Part shown: positions 1 to 11,300 of the stretch, in pieces
Layout of the letters: every line of letters begins with the position of its first letter
Position numbering within the stretch: the stretch's first letter is position 1
Source: Oscarella lobularis
Taxonomy: Eukaryota > Porifera > Homoscleromorpha > Homosclerophorida > Oscarellidae
Reading direction: 5' to 3'
Assembly: GCF_947507565.1 (NCBI RefSeq)
Contig: NC_089190.1
Location: forward strand, 1-64,000
DNA: 64,000 nucleotides
Made by a program: the position numbers and the translations under genes
Notes under the pieces: generated by a model
Seen by the model: the letters and a program-made list of their open reading frames with translations, nothing else
What the model was told of the DNA's origin: nothing
Database searches by the model: none

Positions 1-683
1 CCTAACCCTAACCCTAACCCTAACCCTAACCCTAACCCTAACCCCTAACCCTAACCCTAACCCTAACCCTAACCCTAACCCTAACCCTAACCCTAACCCT
101 AACCCTAACCCTAACCCTAACCCTAACCCTAACCCTAACCCTAACCCTAACCCTAACCCTAACCCTAACCCTAACCCTAACCCTAACCCTAACCCTAACC
201 CTAACCCTAACCCTAACCCTAACCCTAACCCTAACCCTAACCCTAACCCTAACCCTAACCCTAACCCTAACCCTAACCCTAACCCTAACCCTAACCCTAA
301 CCCTAACCCTAACCCTAACCCTAACCCTAACCCTAACCCTAACCCTAACCCTAACCCTAACCCTAACCCTAACCCTAACCCTAACCCTAACCCTAACCCT
401 AACCCTAACCCTAACCCTAACCCTAACCCTAACCCTAACCCTAACCCTAACCCTAACCCTAACCCTAACCCTAACCCTAACCCTAACCCTAACCCTAACC
501 CTAACCCTAACCCTAACCCTAACCCTAACCCTAACCCTAACCCTAACCCTAACCCTAACCCTAACCCTAACCCTAACCCTAACCCTAACCCTAACCCTAA
601 CCCTAACCCTAACCCTAACCCTAACCCTAACCCTAACCCTAACCCTAACCCTAACCCTAACCCTAACCCTAACCCTAACCCTA
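1..683. repeat. telomere, (CCCTAA)n / (TTAGGG)n
   Basis: About 113 nearly perfect CCCTAA units form the left end of the window, with one 7-base variant near position 41. This is the C-rich strand reading inward from a chromosome end, so the left edge is a true terminus or very close to one. TTAGGG is the usual animal telomere repeat. Long open frames across it are only by-products of the six-base periodicity. Confidence 0.98.
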
Positions 684-862
684 CAGAAGATATAGGTCCA
701 TTCAATAGCTCTTTTCATTCTCTTTCCAACGGTGTATCACTTGTCATTAACTTTTTCAAATCAAAGAATTTGTACAGAAGATATAGGTCCATTCGAAAGC
801 TCTTTGAAAGCTCTATCCAACGGTGTATCATATGACCCAGTCACCCAAGTGGGTACATCTTT
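684..862. repeat. subtelomeric direct repeat, two copies of about 60 bp
   Basis: Two similar segments start with CAGAAGATATAGGTCCATTC at 684 and 775 and both end near CCAACGGTGTATCA. They lie between the terminal telomere and a second telomere tract. No coding potential is seen. Confidence 0.8.
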
Positions 863-962
863 TAACCCTAACCCTAACCCTAACCCTAACCCTAACCCTA
901 ACCCTAACCCTAACCCTAACCCTAACCCTAACCCTAACCCTAACCCTAACCCTAACCCTAAT
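862..962. repeat. interstitial telomere tract
   Basis: About 16 CCCTAA units, in the same orientation as the terminal telomere, abut directly the truncated 5' side of the Penelope-like element. This is the pattern expected if a truncated element at a former chromosome end was later capped by telomerase. Confidence 0.95.
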
Positions 963-1584
963 CCTCAAAAACATCTTCCCTAATCCACTCATTTTTGCCT
1001 ACAAAAAGGACAAAACAATCGCATCAAAAATAGTGAAATCCAAAATATCAAATCAACCTGAACCTCCAATGGAAAAAGATACCCTTCCAATAAAAACAAT
1101 TCATCCTAGCTTCAACAGAAAAATATCCCGGTGTAGATCTGCCAACTGCAAACTATGCAGATGTATAACGACATCAAACACAATCACGAGCTCTCATACA
1201 AAAAGATCCTATCCTATAAAACAAGAGATGAATTGCAGAACATGGAATGTCATCTACGTCATCACCTGCAAACACTGCAATCAACAATACGTGGGACAAA
1301 CTTCACAGTCTCTACAAGATAGAATAACAAAACATAGAAACGACCTAAAGAGCAAAAACTACCTAATTTACCAACACTTCAGGAGACACAGGCTTAACAT
1401 GGAAGACGACATCAAAGTCACGCCAATTGAACAAGTAACAAAAGAAAAGCTACTAGAAACTGAAACAAAATGGATTAAAACATTGGAAACCTTAAACCCA
1501 AAAGGACTCAACTCCAAATTCGAAAAGCACTCAGACACCAACGAAATCGTCCAAGCAAAACCAATCGCCACAATTAAACAATGA
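963..1584 (+). pseudogene. PLE endonuclease ORF fragment
   Basis: About 200 codons of element-derived sequence, read in the same frame as the preceding telomere repeats, end at a TAA/TGA stop at 1582-1584. In the family, the GIY-YIG domain nicks DNA to prime reverse transcription. Key motifs are kept (VIYVITC, YVGQT, an Arg in the helix and Glu in ETKW). Without the reverse transcriptase it cannot mobilise itself. It could be mistaken for a gene starting inside telomere repeats; the telomere part of the frame is incidental. Confidence 0.8.
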
Positions 1585-2595
1585 ACCTACTCCAATACAC
1601 CACCCATACACAAAACAAAAATCAACAAAAATACTTCCAACCCAATACCAAACCCCCAACCTTATACACCACACAGACGAAAAAACAAATAAAAATATCA
1701 CTAACCCAATACCAAACCCTGACCCTAATACACCACACATACAAGAAAATCAATAAAAATTAAAAAATTAATAAAAATATAAAAAGAAAAAATACACCAC
1801 ACGGACAAGAAAACTAATAAAAAACACCACCAACCCTATACACAACCACTTACCCTTCCATCCCATTCGAAAAGAAACCAAAAACAAACAAAGAAAATAC
1901 CAAGATAACGAAGAAAAAACAATCCTGATAACGCACGCTATACAACAAGAAAAACCCAAGAAATACGCAACAAAAGAGAACAAATAAACACTTATCTGAC
2001 AAAAGGACGCAAGAGAAGCAACCGATAAACCCATAGGAAACGAGGAACAACCTAAGAAACAGAGTTTTCATTCAGAAAACGATCGACGGAAACAAAACGG
2101 AAAAATCACGCTAAATCTAAATCAATACCAATCCTCCTCACCTCAAACATTCGCCGGCAACAACGAGGAACATGAAAAACAGGCGTAAAAGCCGAGAAAC
2201 GGCAGGGAAACAACAAAGAAACCTTGCCAAAAACTTTATATAACGCGCGCTAAACAATGTAAACAATGAAAACAAAACGCGCAAAAACTATACCAGTAAA
2301 AACACACGAAATAAACACACAATCAAAATAGAATACAGGATACAATACCAGCACCCAAAAGGAAACAAAGAAAACATAAATAGAAAAAGAACCCCCAATA
2401 GGGGCCCCAATACAAACCCCTCCAAAACACACTCCAGAAAGGAAGAAATACATGAGAAACTAACCTTCCTGACAAATCTGGATTGGTCTCGCATGACTGG
2501 CAAGCCATCTTCCGCGGAGATAAATGTCAGCCTAACATCCATGTCATCTTTGATACATGAATGTTGTTTGGAACTAGGAATTAGAGGTTAATAAA
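963..2595 (+). mobile_element. 5'-truncated Penelope-like retroelement (GIY-YIG end)
   Basis: The reading frame to 1584 encodes the C-terminal part of a Penelope-like element (PLE) polyprotein. Visible are a Cys-rich knuckle (CRSANCKLC, about 1132-1158) and a GIY-YIG endonuclease: VIYVITC for the GIY strand, then QYVGQT, the DRITKHR helix and a later ETKWI with the expected acidic residue. The reverse transcriptase is absent, because the element begins abruptly at the telomere repeats. The AT-rich 3' part holds roughly 75-bp imperfect repeats (about 1590-1830, recurring ATACACCAC). Degenerate telomere-like motifs at 2596-2636 mark the inner border. Sense strand points away from the chromosome end. 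The assignment is firm for the endonuclease; the exact 3' border is inferred. Confidence 0.85.
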
Positions 2596-2636
2596 CCCGA
2601 ACCCTAGCCCTTACCCATAACCACTAACCCTAAACT
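2596..2636. repeat. degenerate telomere-like remnant
   Basis: Short CCCTA-like motifs (CCCGAACCCTAGCCCTTACCC, then CACTAACCCTAAAC) sit between the Penelope-like element and the 41-bp satellite. Together with the tract at 862-962 they bracket the element with telomeric DNA. Confidence 0.6.
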
Positions 2637-3769
2637 TTGATTCTAAGGGCCTGAAGATAAAGTTGAGGGCCTAATCTCCGATTCTAAGGACATGAAGATA
2701 AAGTTGAGGGCCTAGACTTTGATTCTAAAGACCTGAAGATAAAGTTGATGGCCTAAACTTTGATTCTAAGAGCCTGAAGATAAAGTTGAGGGCCTCAACT
2801 TTTATTCTAAGGGCCTGAAGATAAAGTTGAGGGCCTAAACTCTGATTCTAAGGCCCTGAAGATAAACTTGAGGGCCTAGACTTTGATTCTAAGGCCCTGA
2901 AGATAAAGTTGAAGGCCAAAACTTTGATTCTAAGGCCCTGAAGTGAAATTTGAAGGCCCAAACTTTGATTCTAAGGGTCTGAAGTTAAAGCTCAGAGCCA
3001 AAACTTTGATTCTAAGAACCTGAAGATAAAGTTGAGGGCCTAAACTTTGATTCTAAGGGCCTGAAGATAAAGTTGAGAGACTAAACTTTGACTCTAAGGA
3101 CCTGAAGATAATGTTGAGGGCCTAAACTTTGATTCTAAGTCCCTGAAGATAAAGTTGAAGGCCTAAACTTTGATTCTAAGGCCCTGAAGAGAGAGATGAG
3201 AGAATAAACTTTGATTCTAGGGACCTGAAGATGAAGTTGAGGGCCTAAATTTTGATTCTAAGGGTCTGAAGTTAAAGTTCAGAGCCAAAACTCTGATTCT
3301 AAGGACATGAAGATAAAGTTGAGGGCCTAGACTTTGATTCTAAGAGCCTGAAAATAAAGATCATGGCCAAAACTATGATTCTAAGGGCTTGAAGATAAAG
3401 TTGAGGGCCTAGACTTTGATTCTAAGGACCTGAAGATAAAGTTGAGGGCCTAAACTCTGATTCTAAGGCCCTGAAGATAAAGTTGAGGGCCTAAACTCTA
3501 ATTCTAAGACCCTGAAGATAAAGTTGAGGGCATAAACTTTGATTCTAAGGCCCTGAAGATAAAGTTGAGGGCCTAAACTCTAATTCTAAGACCCTGAAGA
3601 TGAAGTTGAGGGCCTAAACTTTGATTCTAAGGACATGAAGATAAAGTTGAGGGCATAAACTTTGATTCTAAGGCCCTGAAGATAAGGTTGAACGCCTAAA
3701 CTTTGATTCTAAGGGTCTGAAGTTAAAGCTCAGAGCCAAAACTCTGATTCTAAGAACCTGAAGATAAAG

Positions 3770-5808
3770 TTGAGGGCCTAAACTTTGATTCTAAGGACCT
3801 GATGATAATGTTGAGGGCCTAAACTTTGATTCTAAGTCCATGAAGATAAAGTTGAAGGCCTAAACTTTGAGTCTAAGGACCTAAAGATAAAGTTGAGGGC
3901 CTAGACTTTGATTCTAAGGCCCTGAAGATAAACTTGAGGGCCTAGACTTTGATTCTAAGGCCCTGAAGATAAAGTTGAAGGCCAAAATTTTGATTCTAAG
4001 GCCCTGAAGAGAAATTTGAAGGCCCAAACTTTGATTCTAAGGGTCTGAAGTTAAAGCTCAGAGCCAAAACTCTGATTCTAAGAACCTGAAGATAAAGTTG
4101 ATAGCGTAAACTTTGATTCTAAGAGCCTGAAGATAAAGTTGAGGGCCTCAACATTTATTCTAAGGGCCTGAAGATAAAGTTGAGGGCCTAAACTCTGATT
4201 CTAAGGCCCTGAAGATAAACTCGAGGGTCTAGACTTTGATTCTAAGGCCCTGAAGAGAAATTTGAAGGCCCAAACTTTGATTCTAAGGGTCTGAAGTTAA
4301 AGTTCAGAGCCAAAACTCTGATTCTAAGGACCTGAAGATAAAGTTTAGGGCCTAGACTTTGATTCTAAGGACCTGATGATAAAGTTGATGGCCTAAACTT
4401 TGATTCTAAGGACATGAAGATAAAGTTGAGGGCCTAAACTCCGATTCTAAGGACATGAAGATAAAGTTGAGAGACTAAACTTTGATTCTAAGGACCTGAA
4501 GATAAAGTTGAGGGCCTAAACTTTGATTCTAGGGACCTGAAAATAAAGTTGAGAGACTAAACTTTGATTCTAAAGACCTGAAGATAAAGTTGAGAGACTA
4601 AACTTTGATTCTAAGGACTTGAAGATAAAGTTGAGGGCCTAAACTTTCATTCTAAGGACCTGAAGATAAAGTTGAGGACTTAAACTTTGATTCTAAGGGC
4701 CTGAAGATAAAGTTGAGGTCCTAAACTTTGATTCTAAGGCCCTGAAGATAAAGTTGAGGGCCTAAACTCTAATTCTAAGACCCTGAAGATAAAGTTGAGG
4801 GCCTAAACTTTGATTCTAAGGCACGGAAGAGAAATTTGAGGGCATAAACTTTGATTCTAAGGCCCTGAAGATAAAGTTGAACGCCTAAACTTTGATTCTA
4901 AGGGCCTGAAGATAAAGTTGAGGGCCTAATCTCCGATTCTAAGGACATGAAGATAAAGTTGAGGGCCTAGACTTTGATTCTAAGGAGGTGAAGATAAAGT
5001 TGAGGGCCTAAACTTTCATTCTAAGGACCTGAAGATAAAGTTGAGGACCTAAACTTTGATTCTAAGGGCCTGAAGATAAAGTTGAGGTCCTAAACTTTGA
5101 TTCTAAGGCCCTGAAGATAAAGTTGAGGGCCTAAACTCTAATTCTAAGACCCTGAAGATAAAGTTGAGGTCCTAAACTTTGATTCTAAGGACATGAAGAT
5201 AAAGTTGAGGGCATAAACTTTGATTCTAAGGCCGTGAAGATAAAGTTGAACGCCTAAACTTTGATTCTAAGGGCCTGAAGATAAAGTTGAGGGCCTAATC
5301 TCCGATTCTAAGGACATGAAAATAAAGTTCAGGGCCTAGACTTTGATTCTAAGGAGCTGAAGATAAAGTTGATGGCCTAAACTTTGATTCTAAGAGCCTG
5401 AAGATAAAGTTGAGGGCCTCAACTTTTATTCTAAGGGCCTGAAGATAAAGTTGAGGGCCTAGACTTTGATTCTAAGGCCCTGAAGATAAAGTTGAAGGCC
5501 TAAACTTTGAGTCTAAGGGCCTGAAGATAAAGTTGAGGGCCTAAACTTTGATTCTAAGGACCTGAAGATAAAGTTGAGGGCCTAAACTTTGATTCTAGGG
5601 ACCTGAAGATGAAGTTGAGGGCCTAAATTTTGATTCTAAGGACCTGAAGATAAAGTTGAGGGCCTAAACTCTGATTCTAAGGCCCTGAAGATAAAGTTGA
5701 GGGCCTAGACTTTGATTCTAAGGCCCTCAAGATAAAGTTGAAGGCCTAAACTTTGATTCTAAGGCACTGAAGAGAAATTTGAAGGCCCAAACTTTGATTC
5801 TAAGGGTC
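3770..5808. repeat. 2-kb block duplicated at 6270-8308
   Basis: Within the 41-bp satellite, this block recurs exactly 2500 bases downstream, including rare private variants such as GGCACGGAAGAG and GGAGGTGAAG. Flanks on both sides differ. 2500 is one base short of 61 units, so the offset contains an indel. Confidence 0.85.
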
Positions 5809-6269
5809 TGAATTTAAAATTCAGGGCCAAAACTCTGATTCCAAGGACCTGAAGATAAAGTAGAGGGCCTTGACTTTGATTCTAAGGACCTGAAGATAAA
5901 GTTGAGAGACTAAACTTTGATTCTAAGGACCTGAAGATAAAGTTGAGGGCCTAGACTTTGATTCTAAGGCCCTGAAGATAAAGTTGAAGGCCTAAACTTT
6001 GATTCTAAGGGTCTGAAGTTAAAGTTCAGGGCAAAACTTTGATTCTAAGGCCCTGAAGAGAAAGTTGATGGCGTAAACTTTGATTCTAAGAGCCTGAACA
6101 TAAAGTTGAGGGCCTAAATCTTTATTCTAAGGGCCTGAAGATAACGTTGAGGGCCTAGACTTTGATTCTAAGGACCTGATGATAATGTTGAGGGCCTAAA
6201 CTTTGATTCTAAGTCCATGAAGATAAAGTTGAAGGCCTAAACTTTGAGCCTAAGGACCTGAAGATAACG

Positions 6270-8308
6270 TTGAGGGCCTAAACTTTGATTCTAAGGACCT
6301 GATGATAATGTTGAGGGCCTAAACTTTGATTCTAAGTCCATGAAGATAAAGTTGAAGGCCTAAACTTTGAGTCTAAGGACCTGAAGATAAAGTTGAGGGC
6401 CTAGACTTTGATTCTAAGGCCCTGAAGATAAACTTGAGGGCCTAGACTTTGATTCTAAGGCCCTGAAGATAAAGTTGAAGGCCAAAATTTTGATTCTAAG
6501 GCCCTGAAGAGAAATTTGAAGGCCCAAACTTTGATTCTAAGGGTCTGAAGTTAAAGCTCAGAGCCAAAACTCTGATTCTAAGAACCTGAAGATAAAGTTG
6601 ATAGCGTAAACTTTGATTCTAAGAGCCTGAAGATAAAGTTGAGGGCCTCAACATTTATTCTAAGGGCCTGAAGATAAAGTTGAGGGCCTAAACTCTGATT
6701 CTAAGGCCCTGAAGATAAACTCGAGGGTCTAGACTTTGATTCTAAGGCCCTGAAGAGAAATTTGAAGGCCCAAACTTTGATTCTAAGGGTCTGAAGTTAA
6801 AGTTCAGAGCCAAAACTCTGATTCTAAGGACCTGAAGATAAAGTTTAGGGCCTAGACTTTGATTCTAAGGACCTGATGATAAAGTTGATGGCCTAAACTT
6901 TGATTCTAAGGACATGAAGATAAAGTTGAGGGCCTAAACTCCGATTCTAAGGACATGAAGATAAAGTTGAGAGACTAAACTTTGATTCTAAGGACCTGAA
7001 GATAAAGTTGAGGGCCTAAACTTTGATTCTAGGGACCTGAAGATAAAGTTGAGAGACTAAACTTTGATTCTAAAGACCTGAAGATAAAGTTGAGAGACTA
7101 AACTTTGATTCTAAGGACTTGAAGATAAAGTTGAGGGCCTAAACTTTCATTCTAAGGACCTGAAGATAAAGTTGAGGACTTAAACTTTGATTCTAAGGGC
7201 CTGAAGATAAAGTTGAGGTCCTAAACTTTGATTCTAAGGCCCTGAAGATAAAGTTGAGGGCCTAAACTCTAATTCTAAGACCCTGAAGATAAAGTTGAGG
7301 GCCTAAACTTTGATTCTAAGGCACGGAAGAGAAATTTGAGGGCATAAACTTTGATTCTAAGGCCCTGAAGATAAAGTTGAACGCCTAAACTTTGATTCTA
7401 AGGGCCTGAAGATAAAGTTGAGGGCCTAATCTCCGATTCTAAGGACATGAAGATAAAGTTGAGGGCCTAGACTTTGATTCTAAGGAGGTGAAGATAAAGT
7501 TGAGGGCCTAAACTTTCATTCTAAGGACCTGAAGATAAAGTTGAGGACCTAAACTTTGATTCTAAGGGCCTGAAGATAAAGTTGAGGTCCTAAACTTTGA
7601 TTCTAAGGCCCTGAAGATAAAGTTGAGGGCCTAAACTCTAATTCTAAGACCCTGAAGATAAAGTTGAGGTCCTAAACTTTGATTCTAAGGACATGAAGAT
7701 AAAGTTGAGGGCATAAACTTTGATTCTAAGGCCGTGAAGATAAAGTTGAACGCCTAAACTTTGATTCTAAGGGCCTGAAGATAAAGTTGAGGGCCTAATC
7801 TCCGATTCTAAGGACATGAAAATAAAGTTCAGGGCCTAGACTTTGATTCTAAGGAGCTGAAGATAAAGTTGATGGCCTAAACTTTGATTCTAAGAGCCTG
7901 AAGATAAAGTTGAGGGCCTCAACTTTTATTCTAAGGGCCTGAAGATAAAGTTGAGGGCCTAGACTTTGATTCTAAGGCCCTGAAGATAAAGTTGAAGGCC
8001 TAAACTTTGAGTCTAAGGGCCTGAAGATAAAGTTGAGGGCCTAAACTTTGATTCTAAGGACCTGAAGATAAAGTTGAGGGCCTAAACTTTGATTCTAGGG
8101 ACCTGAAGATGAAGTTGAGGGCCTAAATTTTGATTCTAAGGACCTGAAGATAAAGTTGAGGGCCTAAACTCTGATTCTAAGGCCCTGAAGATAAAGTTGA
8201 GGGCCTAGACTTTGATTCTAAGGCCCTCAAGATAAAGTTGAAGGGCTAAACTTTGATTCTAAGGCACTGAAGAGAAATTTGAAGGCCCAAACTTTGATTC
8301 TAAGGGCC
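6270..8308. repeat. second copy of the 2-kb satellite block
   Basis: Almost base-identical to 3770-5808. Smaller recent duplications are also visible around 15130/15750 and 17200/17930, so the satellite grows by segmental jumps as well as unit slippage. Confidence 0.85.
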
Positions 8309-11300
8309 TGAAGATAAAGTTGAGGGCCTAATCTCCGATTCTAAGGACATGAAGATAAAGTTGAGGGCCTAGACTTTGATTCTAAGGAGGTGAAGATAAA
8401 GTTGAGGGCCTAAACTTTCATTCTAAGGACCTGAAGATAAAGTTGAGGGCCTAGACTTTGATTCTAAGGCCCTGAAGATAAAGTTGAAGGCCTAAACTTT
8501 GATTCTAAGGGTCTGAAGTTAAAGTTCAGGGCAAAACTTTGATTCTAAGGCCCTGAAGAGAAAGTTGATGGCGTAAACTTTGATTCTAAGAGCCTGAAGA
8601 TAAAGTTGAGGGCCTAAATCTTTATTCTAAGGGCCTGAAGATAACGTTGAGGGCCTAGACTTTGATTCTAAGGGCCTGAAGATAAAGTTGAGGGCCTAAA
8701 CTCTGATTCTAAGGCCCTGAAGATAAACTTGAGGGCCTAGACTTTGATTCTAAGGCCCTGAAGATAAAGTTGAAGGCCAAAACTTTGATTCTAAGGCCCT
8801 GAAGAGAAATTTGAAGGCCCAAAGTTTGATTCTAAGGGTCTGAAGTTAAAGTTCAGAGCCAAAACTCTGATTCTAAGGACCTGAAGATAAAGTTTAGGGT
8901 CTAGACTTTGATTCGAAGGACCTGAAGATAAAGTTGATGGCCTAAACTTTGATACTAAGAGCCTGAAGATAAACTTGAGGGCCTAAACTTTGATTCTAAG
9001 GACATGAAGATAAAGTTGAGGGCCTAAACTCCGATTCTAAGGACCTGAAGATAAAGTTGTGAGACTAAACTTTGATTCTAAGGACCTGAAGATAAAGTTG
9101 AGGGCCTAAACTTTGATTCTAGGGACCTGAAGATAAAGTTTAGGGCCTAGACTTTGATTCTAAGGACCTGAAGATAAAGTTGATGGCCTAAACTTTGATA
9201 CTAAGAGCCTGAAGATAAAGTTGAGGGCCTAAACTCCGATTCTAAGACCTGAAGATAAAGTTGAGAGACTAAACTTTGATTCTAAGGACCTGAAGATAAA
9301 GTTGAGGGACTAAACTTTGATTCTAGGGACCTGAAGATAAAGTTGAGAGACTAAACTTTGATTCTAAGGACCTGAAGATAAAGTTGAGAGACTAAACTTT
9401 GATTCTAAGGACCTGAAGATAAAGTTGAACGTCCAAACTTTGATTCTAGGGACCTGAAGATAAAGTTGAGAGACTAAACTTTGATTCTAAGGACCTGAAG
9501 ATAAAGTTGAGAGACTAAACTTTGATTCTAAGTCCCTGAAGATAAAGTTGAACGCCCAAACTTTGATTCTAAGGGCCTCAAGATAAAGTTGAAGGCCTAA
9601 ACTTTGATTCTAAGGCCCTGAAGAGAAAGTTGAGAGACTAAACTTTGATTCTAGGGACCTGAAGATAAAGTTGAGGGCCTAAACTCTGATTCTAAGGCCC
9701 TGAAGATAAAGTTGAGGGCCTAAACTCTAATTCTAAGACCCTGAAGATAAAGTTGAGGGCCTAAACTTTGATTCTAAGGCCCTGAAGATAAATTTGAACG
9801 CCTAAACTTTGATTCTAGAGACCTGAAGATGAAGTTGAGGGCCTAAACTTTGATTCTAAGAACCTGAAGATAAAGTTGAGGGCCTAAACTTTGATTCTAG
9901 GGACCTAAAGATGAAGCTGAGGGCCTAAACTTTGATTCTAGGGACCTGAAGATGAAGTTGAGGGCCTAAACTTTGATTCTAGGGACCTGAAGATGAAGTT
10001 GAGGGCATAAATTTTGATTCTAAGGACCTGAAGATAAAGTTGAGGGCCTAAACTCTGATTCTAAGGCCCTGAAGATAAAGTTGAGGGCCTAGACTTTGAT
10101 TCTAAGGCCCTCAAGATAAAGTTGAAGGCCTAAACTTTGATTCGAAGGCACTGAAGAGAAATTTGAAGGCCCAAACTTTGATTCTAAGGGTCTGAATTTA
10201 AAGTTCAGGGCCAAAACTCTGATTCTAAGGACATGAAGATAAAGTTGAGGGCCTAAACTCCGATTCTAAGGACCTGAAGATAAAGTTGAGAGACTAAACT
10301 TTGATTCTAAGGACCTGAAGATAAAGTTGAGGGCCTAAACTTTGATTCTAGGGACCTGAAGATAAAGTTTAGGGCCTAGACTTTGATTCTAAGGACCTGA
10401 AGATAAAGTTGAGGGCCTAAACTCTGATTCTAAGGCCATGAAGATAAAGTTGAGGGCCTAAACTCTAATTCTAAGACCCTGAAGATAAAGTTGAGGGCCT
10501 AGACTTTGATTCTAAGGCCCTGAAGATAAAGTTCAACGCCTAAACTTTGAGTCTAAGGGCCTGAAGATAAAGTTGAGGGCCTAAACTTTGATTCTAAGGA
10601 CCTGAAGATAAAGTTGAGGGCCTAAACTTTGATTCTAAGGACCTGAAGATAAAGTTGAGGGCCTAAACTTTGATTCTAGGGACCTGAAGATGAAGTTGAG
10701 GGCCTAAACTTTGATTCTAGGGACCTGAAGATGAAGTTGAGGGCCTAAACTTTGATTCTAGGGACCTGAAGATGAAGTTGAGGGCCTAAATTTTGATTCT
10801 AAGGACCTGAAGATAAAGTTGAGGGCCTAAACTTTGATTCTAAGGCCCAGAAGAGAAAGTTGATGGCGTAAACTTTGATTCTAAGAGCCTGAAGATAAAG
10901 TTGAGGGCCTAAACCTTTATTCTAAGACCCTGAAGATAAAGTTGAGGGCCTAGACTTTGATTCTAAGGCCCTGAAGATAAAGTTGAACGCCTAAACTTTG
11001 AGTCTAAGGGCCTGAAGATAAAGTTGAGGGCCTAAACTTTGATTCTAAGGACCTGAAGATAAAGTTGAGGGCCTAAACTTTGATTCTAAGGACCTGAAGA
11101 TAAAGTTGAGGGCCTAAACTTTGATTCTAGGGACCTGAAGATGAAGTTGAGGGCCTAAACTTTGATTCTAGGGACCTGAAGATGAAGTTGAGGGCCTAAA
11201 CTTTGATTCTAGGGACCTGAAGATGAAGTTGAGGGCCTAAATTTTGATTCTAAGGACCTGAAGATAAAGTTGAGGGCCTAAACTTTGATTCTAAGGCCCA

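Noticed and set aside
38-718. 226-codon Arg-Val frame on the minus strand
   Set aside because: It is TTAGGG repeats read in frame; no gene.
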